From positions 1-64,000 of the forward strand of contig NZ_CP022256.1 in the NCBI RefSeq assembly GCF_003119195.2: a stretch of 64,000 bases of DNA. Direction: 5' to 3'. Under the pieces are notes generated by a model, which had not been told where the DNA came from, searched no databases, and saw only the letters and a program-made list of their open reading frames with translations. This document shows, piece by piece, positions 18,206 through 26,518 of this stretch. This DNA is from Azospirillum baldaniorum (GTDB lineage: Bacteria > Pseudomonadota > Alphaproteobacteria > Azospirillales > Azospirillaceae). Numbering within the stretch: the first letter of the stretch is position 1; the number at the start of each line of letters is the position of its first letter. A program made the position numbers and the translations under genes.

Positions 18206-18443
18206 CGATCTCAAGAAGACGGTCGCCACGGCGCCCGTGAGCGACGCTGAGCTGGAAGCGCTCTACATCGCCCTTCACGAACGGCGGACGCGCTTCATCG
18301 GCGACGTGATGAAACTGCGCCATCAGTCGCCGGACACCTGGCTGCCGCATCTTCGGCGGGCCGCCGTCTCCTTCATCCGCCTCTGCGCCGCCAACCGCCG
18401 GACGATGCGGATCTTGGAAGGCCGGTCCCGGCGCCGGCCGTAA
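18195..18443 (+). CDS. Small hypothetical protein
   Basis: 82 residues, helical and basic (ELEALYIALHERRTRFIGDV, RRAAVSFIRLCAANRRT). Unrecognised. Starts at 18183 or 18195 are both possible; both overlap the end of the heptosyltransferase gene, consistent with coupling. It ends 31 bases before the convergent sulfotransferase gene. Confidence 0.5.
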   Translation: MRPDDLKKTVATAPVSDAELEALYIALHERRTRFIGDVMKLRHQSPDTWLPHLRRAAVSFIRLCAANRRTMRILEGRSRRRP

Positions 18444-18474
18444 CCGGCACCAGCGCTCTCCACGGACGGGTTCG

Positions 18475-20094
18475 TCAGGAAGCCGGGGTTTCCGCGTCCC
18501 CGGCCGGCGCCACGCCCGCCGACGTCACGATCAAGGTGACAGGTTCGGGGCAGCGGAAGAACCAAGCGATCCGCTCCTGCACCAGAGCGGGGCGGAGCAG
18601 CCAGACTCCTTCCTCTTCCGGCGCATCGACACGCAGGGCGATCTGCGCTTCCTCGCCCGGCCGCAGCCCCTCCGGCAGGAAGGTTCGGCGGCCTTCGCGC
18701 GGGCTTTCCGCCGGTCCACCTTCAAGCCAGTAACTGGCGGCGACGCAATGGAATCCGGCGGGCTGCCAAGCCGCTCCCCCCTCGTTCCTCACACGGACCG
18801 GCAGCGTGACGCTCTCCCCCGGCCGCACCGTGACCGTGCCGGCGGCGACGGACAGCGAGCCGCGGGCGGCGTCGTACGCCGACGCCTGTTCGATCACACG
18901 GAACTCGGGCTGGAGGTTGCACAGGCCCGTGACGTCGTGGCCGCCATCGGTGACGATCTGGAACTGATAGAAATTGTCGCTGGATGCGATGAGGGTCTCG
19001 GGCAACCCGTTCACCATGCTTCGCACGTCCAGCGAAACATCATAGGTGTCGGCCCCCAGCGTGCAGTTGAAGAACCACAGGAACTCCACGAAGCCGCCAT
19101 CCTTCAGAGTGAAGGCAAAAGGGCGACGTTCCCGGTACATGACCTGCTTCACGCTGTTCCGGATCGTGACGGACACGCAGCAGTCTTGCGGGAAATTCTC
19201 CATGCGGAACTTGGTCGCAAGCCAGCATTCCTGCGACGAGACGCCGACATCGTTGCGCGGCCGCTCGGGACACATGAGTTCGGCGCCAACGAAGGTCATG
19301 GACGCGTTCGGAACGCTCATCCGCGGCGTGATGTCCTCGGCGTTCCGCCGCGGGGCCGGCATCCGGTGCAGCGCGAACTGCGTCATCCGTTCCAGATGCT
19401 TGAAAAACCTCTCGCGGCACAGCCGATAGAGCTCCATGTCGTTGGCTGTAAGATCCTGAAGCCTGCGATGCGTCGCACGATCCAAGCTGTCCACCGACAG
19501 ACGATCCCCAGTCACCCGTGAACGAATGTCCACGAGGTTCGCATTGGCCGCGTTTCCGAAGCAGATCGCTCCCAGGCTCAGCTTCAGGAATTCGCTGATC
19601 CCAACAAATTGATAGCTTTCTTCCATGAATTCAAATATGTCTTCAACATTTATTTGTCCAGACCTGGTTATTGATTCAAGTTCTTCTTTTCCATACATGC
19701 CAGCCATAAAGTGATTGCAATAATAATTCTGGCTGGCTTCGCGAACGTGGAAATCGCACTCTTCAAGGAGTTCGGAAAGGCTGTGTGTTTGCGCCAACCG
19801 GGCAAAAGGCTCGGAAGCGGCTTTTCTCTCACGCACATAGGAGTAGTGAGAAATGAACCGCTCAATCGGGTCGCGCAGGATGGTCGTATGGTAGACGGAC
19901 TTCGGCCAGTGATAATCATGGCTAAGAACGAAATGGCCAATGACGACGTCGTGATCCCTGAACAAATGCTCAGATATCAGAATGCTTTCATCCATCAGAA
20001 GCGGCGTAACCCGTTCACTTCCCGAAAGTCCTCTGAAGAAATCTCCGACAGATGTTCCAGCCGTCTTCCGAATGTGGTCCACCAGGATCTTCAT
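18475..20094 (-). CDS. Sulfotransferase fused to Wzt-like and C-terminal Ig-like domains
   Basis: 539 residues. The N-terminal 240 form a carbohydrate sulfotransferase: HIRKTAGTS (5'-phosphosulfate loop, residues 7-15) and LRDPIERFISHYSYVR (3'-phosphate motif, about 72-88). Both bind PAPS, the sulfate donor. Residues about 270-400 resemble the sugar-binding C-terminal domain of the O-antigen ABC transporter Wzt. Residues about 410-525 look like a second beta sandwich (GESVTLPVRVRNEGG). The likely role is sulfating a surface polysaccharide that its own appended domains recognise. PAPS could come from cysD/cysNC 20 kb away. The gene's first part (19.5-20.1 kb) is less GC-rich than the rest. Confidence 0.8.
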   Translation of the reverse strand: MKILVDHIRKTAGTSVGDFFRGLSGSERVTPLLMDESILISEHLFRDHDVVIGHFVLSHDYHWPKSVYHTTILRDPIERFISHYSYVRERKAASEPFARLAQTHSLSELLEECDFHVREASQNYYCNHFMAGMYGKEELESITRSGQINVEDIFEFMEESYQFVGISEFLKLSLGAICFGNAANANLVDIRSRVTGDRLSVDSLDRATHRRLQDLTANDMELYRLCRERFFKHLERMTQFALHRMPAPRRNAEDITPRMSVPNASMTFVGAELMCPERPRNDVGVSSQECWLATKFRMENFPQDCCVSVTIRNSVKQVMYRERRPFAFTLKDGGFVEFLWFFNCTLGADTYDVSLDVRSMVNGLPETLIASSDNFYQFQIVTDGGHDVTGLCNLQPEFRVIEQASAYDAARGSLSVAAGTVTVRPGESVTLPVRVRNEGGAAWQPAGFHCVAASYWLEGGPAESPREGRRTFLPEGLRPGEEAQIALRVDAPEEEGVWLLRPALVQERIAWFFRCPEPVTLIVTSAGVAPAGDAETPAS

Positions 20095-20630
20095 ACGCCG
20101 TCTCGCAACCTCAAGAGAAAGAACAAACCAACGCCTTGTTCATCAACAAATCGTCCTCATCTCGCCACGTCCGAAGAACAAGAACAATTGCATAAAAATC
20201 ACTGAAAAACTTATTCTAAAAAAGCACTGAACAGCATGAGCAAAAATAATGAGGTTTCCTGGGTTCTTTCTTGCCCAGCTGAGGAACAGTCATCAATAAA
20301 TCAGTCTTGATGAACAGTGGCTGCAAGACACCATGCATGGCTCCGCATGGACATCCAGCACCATAAGCATTTTGGCGCGCCTTGTGGACACACCATCAGC
20401 ACAATTTGATGGATGACCTATCACCGAATCGCTAAACCAACAATAGTTTTTGTCGGGGCCATGTGTCGCGCCGACACTGGGGACGCCGATTGGCCATCCC
20501 CCCGGATGCCGATCCTTGTGAACGCCAGAAACCCCTTCGATTGAGCAGGCGGCCAAACGGACAAGGCCCGAACAAAGAAAGTCCCGCCTTCAACCGGGCT
20601 TCATCGATCATCCCGCGCCATGGCGCGCTT
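20095..20630. other. AT-richer intergenic region upstream of the sulfotransferase gene
   Basis: This stretch of more than 500 bp between two minus-strand genes must hold the promoter of the sulfotransferase gene. No further gene, repeat or RNA was recognised. Confidence 0.4.
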
Positions 20631-20679
20631 CACAAAAGACACGGGCGAAGCAGGAGGGACCTCCCGCTTCGCCCGTGTC
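20631..20679 (-). terminator. Rho-independent terminator of manC
   Basis: A 14-bp perfect stem (20638-20651 with 20666-20679) is followed in the minus direction by TTTTGTG. It lies 43 bases downstream of the manC stop, so transcription of manC probably ends here. Confidence 0.8.
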
Positions 20680-20721
20680 CCACTCAGACTCTTCCGAACC
20701 GGGTCATTCCCCAGCTTGGCG

Positions 20722-22167
20722 TTACTTGCCGGCCACGCGGCCATAGCCGTCTTCAAAACGCACGATGTCATCTTCGCCGAGGTAGGAACCGGACTGGACT
20801 TCGATGAGGTGCAGCGGCACCTTGCCCGGATTCTCCAGCCGGTGCGTCGTGCCCATCGGGATATAGACGGACTGGTTCTCGAACAGCAGCTCCTGCTTCT
20901 CGCCACAGGTGACGAGCGCGGTTCCCTGCACGACGATCCAGTGCTCGGCCCGGTGGTGATGCATCTGAAGCGACAGGCGCTCGCCCGGCTTCACGGTGAT
21001 GCGCTTCACCTGGAAGCGGTCGCCGATGTCGATGCCCCGATAGCTGCCCCAAGGGCGGTAGACGGTCGTGTGGAGCGCGTGCTCGTCGCGCTTCTCGGCC
21101 TTCAGCCGCTCGACGATGAGCTTGACGTCCTGCACATGCTTGCGGTCGGCAACCAGGACCGCGTCGTCGGTGGCGATCACCACCACGTCGTCCAGGCCGG
21201 CGACGGCGACGAGCTGTTCCTCGGAACGGACGTAGCTGTTGCGGGCGTTGTGCAGCACCACGTCGCCATGGACGACATTGCCGCTCTCATCCTTCTCGGC
21301 GATGTCCCACAGAGCCGACCAGGCACCGACGTCGTTCCAGCCCATGTCGACGGCGACGACGGCGGCCTGATCGGTCTTCTCCATCACTGCATAGTCGACG
21401 GAATCCGACGGCGAGGCGGCAAAGGCCTCCTTCTCCAGACGGCAGAAGGTGAGGTCGCGCGCAGCGCTCGACCGCGCCTGGCGGCAGGCCTCGACGATCG
21501 CCGGGTTGGACTTCTCCAGTTCGGCGACGTAGGCCGCGGCGGAGAACAGGAAGATGCCGCTGTTCCAAAGATAACGGCCGTCCGCGAGATAGGTCTGGGC
21601 CGTCGCCAAGTCGGGCTTCTCGACGAAGCGCTCGACCACGCGGATGTTGTCACCGGTCCCCAGCGGCCCGCCCGCCTTGATGTAGCCGTAACCGGTTTCC
21701 GGCGCCACGGGCGTGATGCCGAAAGTGACCAGCGAGCCGGCGGCGGCGGCCACGGCAGCCTGTTCCACCGCCTCCAGGAAGCGGTCGGAGCGGGCGATGA
21801 CGTGGTCGGACGGCATGACCAGCATCAGCCGGTCCTCGCCGGACTCCAGAAGGGCCAGGGCGGCGATGCACACCGCCGGCGCGGTGTTGCGGCCGACGGG
21901 CTCGAGGATGATCTCCGCCGGAGACACGGACGCGGCGCGCAGCTGCTCGGCGACGATGAAGCGGTGCTCCTCGTTGCAGATGACCAGCGGCGCGGCGAAG
22001 CGGTCGCTCGAGACCCGCAGCGCGGTTTCCTGGATCATCGTCTGCTCGCTCGCCAGCGGCAGGAACTGCTTGGGATACGACGCGCGCGACAGCGGCCAAA
22101 GACGGCTTCCCGCTCCCCCCGACAGGATGACCGGCGTGACTGTGCTTGCGGAGGCTTTGCTACCCAT
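20722..22167 (-). CDS. manC: Mannose-1-phosphate guanylyltransferase / mannose-6-phosphate isomerase
   Basis: A bifunctional type II enzyme, about 481 residues, that isomerises fructose-6-phosphate to mannose-6-phosphate and makes GDP-mannose from mannose-1-phosphate. The N-terminal pyrophosphorylase has GGAGSRLWPLSR and FVEKPDLATAQ. The C-terminal cupin isomerase has VKPGERLSLQMHHHRAEHW with its metal-binding histidines. The ATG at 22167 (MGSKASAS) has AGGA at good distance; an ATG at 22197 is possible. manB at 54.4 kb would supply mannose-1-phosphate. It stands alone between a long upstream gap and its own terminator. Confidence 0.95.
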   Translation of the reverse strand: MGSKASASTVTPVILSGGAGSRLWPLSRASYPKQFLPLASEQTMIQETALRVSSDRFAAPLVICNEEHRFIVAEQLRAASVSPAEIILEPVGRNTAPAVCIAALALLESGEDRLMLVMPSDHVIARSDRFLEAVEQAAVAAAAGSLVTFGITPVAPETGYGYIKAGGPLGTGDNIRVVERFVEKPDLATAQTYLADGRYLWNSGIFLFSAAAYVAELEKSNPAIVEACRQARSSAARDLTFCRLEKEAFAASPSDSVDYAVMEKTDQAAVVAVDMGWNDVGAWSALWDIAEKDESGNVVHGDVVLHNARNSYVRSEEQLVAVAGLDDVVVIATDDAVLVADRKHVQDVKLIVERLKAEKRDEHALHTTVYRPWGSYRGIDIGDRFQVKRITVKPGERLSLQMHHHRAEHWIVVQGTALVTCGEKQELLFENQSVYIPMGTTHRLENPGKVPLHLIEVQSGSYLGEDDIVRFEDGYGRVAGK

Positions 22168-22681
22168 CAGATCGTTCCTGATCCCGTTCAGTTCCATGTT
22201 TGCGCAGATGTTTACCCGAAACCACGCTGCAGTTCGCCATCATATCGGCCCCCGACCGGTGCGTAGGAAACCATGGGGATGGCGCCTCCACTCGTCCCGA
22301 CGACATCCGGCAGCTCGGGACGGACCGTAAACCCTTGATATCGAACAGGCCCCTGGTCGAGCCCTGGAAGACTTCCGATTGTCCAGCTTCATGCCATGGG
22401 AGCGCCCCGGCAGACAAGCCTGAAGCCAGGCGAAACACTGTCCCACAATGTCCTTCCTGGTAAAGGACCTGCCCCAGGAAAGGAAGCATCACCGAAAAAC
22501 GTCACAGCAATCGAAAGAATCCCTAATTTTCAAGAGGTGTTTATGGCGAGACGAGAAAGGCCTGTCAATCCGCTTCTCCAGGGAAGAAAGCCCCTCTCCG
22601 CCGCGAATAAAAAGTTGCATATTATCTTTCAAGATAACAATAATCCTCGACCAAATCTTCGCTGTTCCCCTTGACGCCGGC
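22168..22681. other. Upstream region of manC
   Basis: A 514-bp stretch with an AT-rich core at 22600-22670. It contains the palindrome 22622-22637 listed separately. No coding sense was seen. Confidence 0.4.
22622..22637. promoter_or_regulatory. Operator-like palindrome upstream of manC
   Basis: TTATCTT and AAGATAA form 7-bp arms around two bases, in the AT-rich part of the gap. A regulator site for manC is possible, though it lies 455 bases from the start codon. Confidence 0.25.
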
Positions 22682-23902
22682 TCAGGACGGAAGATCCAGG
22701 CGCTCCCGCACACGGCGCAGCCACGCCTCCGCCGAAAAGTCGGCAAGGATGTGCTCACGTGCTCTCTCCGCCATGACCCGCGCCTCGTCCGGATGCTCGC
22801 GCAGCCGACGCAGCCAACGGGCGGCGTCCCGCACATCCGGCTCCGCCCAGAGCTGCTCGGGATGATGGTAGGGGCCTCCCGGGTCGGCGGCCGGGACCAG
22901 CGCATGGGCGACCAGGCCGGCCGTATCCGGCGTCATGAATTCCAGATTTCCCGACCAGCCGGTGGCCACCACCGGGATTCCGGACGCCATGGCCTCGGCC
23001 AGCGGAAGCCCGAAGCCCTCGCTGCGGTGAAGGGACAGTAGGACGTCGCAGCCGGTCATCAGCCGGTTCAGCTCGTCCCGGCTCAGGGTGTGATCGATCA
23101 GGCGGACGTTGCTCCGGCCGGCCACCGCCGTGCGCAAGGCGCTCCGCTGGTCGGCATAGGCCTCCGTATGGTGGGTCTTCACGACCAGCTGGGCACCGGG
23201 ATCGTCGCCGAAGGCCTCCAGGAAAGCGCGGATAGCCGCCAGCGGATTCTTGCGCACGAAGCCGGAGCCCATGTTGAACAGCGTCAGGACGGTGAAGGGA
23301 CGCCCATCCGCCGGCGGCGACCGCCCGGGCAGGTCCGGCGCCGCGACGGGATGCGGAACGACCGTCACCGGCAGACGCGGCGCGGCGCGGCGGAAAGCCT
23401 CGGCGTTGAAGGCACTCGGCACCCAGACCTCGTGCATGAAGCGGCAGGCCGCGCGCCAGGCTGGCGGCAGGTCGGGGAGTTCCCACGCGCAGTAGCCGAT
23501 GATCTTCTTGCCGGACACCAGATCCCGGCCGAGGGTGGCCAAGGCGACCGGGACCAGCGGAGCGTTCATGTGCAGGATCAGGGTTCCCGGCCCCGTCCAG
23601 TCGCGGGCATCCTGGAAGGCGACGGGCCCTTGCCGGTCGCCGCCCAGGAACCAGCGGCCGATGTCGATGCCGCCGACCGTGGCTCCGGCAGCCTGCAGTT
23701 CATGCAGGCAATGCCGCGCGCCCGCGCCGATGCCGCTTGCCGTGTCGATGGGCCCCACCACGATGAAGGGGGCCGCCGCGCGGCTTTCGGCGACCGGGCC
23801 GGTTGCGGGGCGGGCCGCCAGCAGCGCCGCCGCCTTGTGCAGCAGGGAACGGCGCAGCCCCGGCGGGATCAACCGCCAAGCGGTGTGAGCAAGAGTTCGC
23901 AT
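22682..23902 (-). CDS. Glycosyltransferase family 4 protein
   Basis: About 406 residues. After a basic N-terminus (MRTLAHTAWRLIPPGLRRSL) comes the acceptor domain with GPIDTASGIGAGARHCL. The donor domain has NMGSGFVRKNPLAAIRAF and HRSEGFGLPLAEAMASGIP, the E-x7-E nucleotide-sugar site. The open frame extends upstream to 24046, but that part overlaps the neighbouring gene, so I use the ATG at 23902. It follows another GT4 gene by 31 bases in the same direction, so they form a pair. Sugar specificity is unknown. Confidence 0.85.
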   Translation of the reverse strand: MRTLAHTAWRLIPPGLRRSLLHKAAALLAARPATGPVAESRAAAPFIVVGPIDTASGIGAGARHCLHELQAAGATVGGIDIGRWFLGGDRQGPVAFQDARDWTGPGTLILHMNAPLVPVALATLGRDLVSGKKIIGYCAWELPDLPPAWRAACRFMHEVWVPSAFNAEAFRRAAPRLPVTVVPHPVAAPDLPGRSPPADGRPFTVLTLFNMGSGFVRKNPLAAIRAFLEAFGDDPGAQLVVKTHHTEAYADQRSALRTAVAGRSNVRLIDHTLSRDELNRLMTGCDVLLSLHRSEGFGLPLAEAMASGIPVVATGWSGNLEFMTPDTAGLVAHALVPAADPGGPYHHPEQLWAEPDVRDAARWLRRLREHPDEARVMAERAREHILADFSAEAWLRRVRERLDLPS

Positions 23903-23933
23903 GGGTCCGTGTTCCAGGGCGCTCCGCAGGGAG

Positions 23934-25100
23934 CTAGACGCGCTGCCGTTCCGCGCTGAGGCGGGTGATGAGACGGGACACCTCCGCTGCGGCTTCGGTC
24001 CAGACGGAAGCGGAATGCCGGACCCCGCCCCGGGCGCAGCGCTCATAAAGGGCGCCGTCCTCGATCATGCGCCGGATCGAGGCGGCCAGACAGTCCGCCG
24101 TGACCTGGCTGGCGACCAGCCCGGTCTCTCCGTCGATCACCTGCTCGACGAGACCGCCCACCGGCGTGACCACCACCGGAACGCCGCAGGACTGGGCCAT
24201 GGCGATGACGCCCGACTGGCTGGCCTCCCGGTACGGCAGGACCACCAGATCGGCTTTGCCCATGATGGCCGGGATCTCGTTCTCCGGGATGTAGCGGTTG
24301 TCGAGCGTGATGTTGGGAAGCGCCGCGATGCGGTCCGCGTAGGGCGCGGCATTGCCGCTGCCGTGGATCGACAGGGTGATGTCGGGAAAGTCGCGGAGAA
24401 GCGCCGCGAAGGCATCCAGAAGGAGGTCGACCCCCTTGTATTCGAGGATCCGGCCGAAAAACACCAAGCGCCGCGGCGGACGCCCGTCGAGCGGCAGGGG
24501 GTGCAGCCGTTCGTTCAAAAGCGGCCCGAGCGGCGCGGTGATGACCGCATCCTCCCGCAGGACATGGCGGGCGCAGAGAACGGTGCGGACATGACGGCTC
24601 AGCGTCACCACGCCGTCGGAACGGCCGATCTCATGGTCCAGCCATCGCTGATAGGGTTTGAACTGCTCCCCCGGATGCAGCTTCGCGTCGTGGACGGTGA
24701 CCACATAGGGCAGGTTGCGGCTGCGGATCAGGTCGAGGAAGAGGGGGTTCCACAGATGCGCCATGGTGCACAGGACCGCATCCACCCCCTGCTCGTCCAG
24801 GAAGCGGGCGAAGGCGCGCCGCAGCCGCGGCAACCGCATCACGGACCGCATGGCGCTGCCGATGTCCGTGTAGGTGTCGATGTCCAGCGACGAGATTCCC
24901 AACTCCAGGAAGCGGTCGTACAGATCCGATTGCCGCGACAAGGACAGGCACAGATCGAACTCGCCCTGCCGCTGAAGCGCCCGCGCCATCTCGTAACAGT
25001 ACTGCGCTCCCCCGCCGCGTCGTCCCCAATACCAGATCAACAGTTTCCGCCGGCGCCCGGCCGCTGCGGAAAGCGAAGAAGAGGCGGCTTCGCACATCAA
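23934..25100 (-). CDS. Glycosyltransferase family 4 protein
   Basis: 388 residues with a clear GT4 layout: KLLIWYWGRRGGGAQYCYEM at the acceptor side, HDAKLHPGEQ in the middle, then FFGRILEYKGVDLLLDAF and PYREASQSGVIAMAQSCGVP in the donor domain, followed by TPVGGLVEQV. The serine-rich first 18 residues may not be translated. It probably transfers a hexose in O-antigen or exopolysaccharide assembly and is paired with the GT4 gene downstream. Confidence 0.85.
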   Translation of the reverse strand: MMCEAASSSLSAAAGRRRKLLIWYWGRRGGGAQYCYEMARALQRQGEFDLCLSLSRQSDLYDRFLELGISSLDIDTYTDIGSAMRSVMRLPRLRRAFARFLDEQGVDAVLCTMAHLWNPLFLDLIRSRNLPYVVTVHDAKLHPGEQFKPYQRWLDHEIGRSDGVVTLSRHVRTVLCARHVLREDAVITAPLGPLLNERLHPLPLDGRPPRRLVFFGRILEYKGVDLLLDAFAALLRDFPDITLSIHGSGNAAPYADRIAALPNITLDNRYIPENEIPAIMGKADLVVLPYREASQSGVIAMAQSCGVPVVVTPVGGLVEQVIDGETGLVASQVTADCLAASIRRMIEDGALYERCARGGVRHSASVWTEAAAEVSRLITRLSAERQRV

Positions 25101-25452
25101 GTGATCACGCAGGGGCTGGGGGACAAATGGCCAAGGGCGTCGCGGGCGATCGTCATCAGGCTCGCTGAGCGCAATTCGTGCCGGTTGGGGGAAAACGATA
25201 TATCATCGCCTTTCCGTCGCGTCCAGCAGCCTTCGGGTCGCGGGTATCCACGGCCATCGGTTGGTCCTGAAACCAAGTCCACCGCGACATTGGACCCGCA
25301 TTGGTGGAAAAGGCCCATCCCCCGGCAACGCGGCACGTCCCCGAAGGTTGAAGCGCGAAGCGACCCGCGCCCGCCCGCGACATTGAGCCACGGGCAAGCC
25401 GCCAGCGAACCACGGACGGCGCCCCCCTCCGTCGCCTGCCCTGTTCCGGCGC
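25101..25452. other. Intergenic region
   Basis: About 350 bp between two minus-strand gene groups. It should hold the promoter of the GT4 pair. No gene, RNA or clear repeat was seen. Confidence 0.35.
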
Positions 25453-26496
25453 TCAAACGCTGCGGTTCTTCAACGACAGCTCCAGATGGCGCAGAATCAG
25501 GTCGGTGTCGTAGTCGGTGGACTGCCTCACCACGCGTTCCCAATAGTTCAGGAGCGGAATGCGCGCCGGGTTCTTTTGCAGCAGATCGCGCTTCAGGAAC
25601 GGAAAATCCATCTGGGAGATCAGATAGTCCCAGAAGAAATGCGTGCCGTTCAACGGCACTCCGGCGTTGACCGTGCGGAAGACCTGCTGGATGAAGGTCT
25701 TGCGCACCGGGTCCAGGCCATCGCCGGCGACGTTGCGCTCCACCACCGCTTCGATCAGCGCGGAGGCCGCCTGCCGGTAGGGGAAGGCCGCACGGCAGCG
25801 CAGGCCGGCGCGGCGCAGGGCGCGGGTCAGGCCGACCTCGTACCGGCGCACGACCCAGGTCTTGGACTGGACGTAGCGCAGCTTCGTCCAGAAGGCCGTG
25901 AAGGCCGGAGAGGCCAGGGCCGCCCGATGGAAGACCAGGAAATAGCTCTGCAGATGGAAGGAGAACTCCCAGCTGTCGGACGCCCCCCAGACGTCGGCCC
26001 CTTGCGGGTCCATCCGGTCCAGGACGCCCGCCAGATGGTACAGCGGGCCATAGACGCTGTCGTTGGCGAGCAGGAGCGTGTCCACCGCCGCCAGCTCGGG
26101 AATGGCGGCGATGCCCTCCTTGTAGGCGCCGAAGTCATAGCCGACGTTGTCGCGCCGGATGACCAGGGCGCACAGGTCGCGCAGCGTGTCCGACTGCGCC
26201 AGCCGGGGCGCGTTGCTGGTGAACACGATGGCGAAGCCGAGATCGTGGAGCTGGCGCAGATAGTGCTCGACGAAATCGTGGACGACGCCTTGGCGGTCGT
26301 AATGCACGAAGACGGCGACGCGCTTGGCCCCGGCAAGGGACTGCGCGCCCTCCCAGCGCTCCTGCACGTAGCTCTCGCGGCGAAGGAACGAGGCCCAGTA
26401 GGACAGATAGGCGCCCCCCAGCTTCAGCTGCGCGAGGCTCCACGCCAACGCGATGCGCAGCCGCTGAACGAGACGGTACATAATGCCGATCATCAA
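25453..26496 (-). CDS. RgpF-type rhamnan synthesis family protein
   Basis: 347 residues. The features VAVFVHYDRQGVVHDFV, NVGYDFGAYKEGI, LLANDSVYGPLYHL and GASDSWEFSFHLQSYFLVF are characteristic of the RgpF group of glycosyltransferase-like proteins that build rhamnose-containing polysaccharides. The N-terminus (MYRLVQRLRIALAW) may be a membrane-association helix; translation could start at 26496 or 26481. It begins 22 bases after the upstream methyltransferase gene, so they are likely cotranscribed. The exact linkage made is unknown. Confidence 0.8.
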   Translation of the reverse strand: MMIGIMYRLVQRLRIALAWSLAQLKLGGAYLSYWASFLRRESYVQERWEGAQSLAGAKRVAVFVHYDRQGVVHDFVEHYLRQLHDLGFAIVFTSNAPRLAQSDTLRDLCALVIRRDNVGYDFGAYKEGIAAIPELAAVDTLLLANDSVYGPLYHLAGVLDRMDPQGADVWGASDSWEFSFHLQSYFLVFHRAALASPAFTAFWTKLRYVQSKTWVVRRYEVGLTRALRRAGLRCRAAFPYRQAASALIEAVVERNVAGDGLDPVRKTFIQQVFRTVNAGVPLNGTHFFWDYLISQMDFPFLKRDLLQKNPARIPLLNYWERVVRQSTDYDTDLILRHLELSLKNRSV

Positions 26497-26518
26497 AATG
26501 GCATGTCCTTGCTCACGG

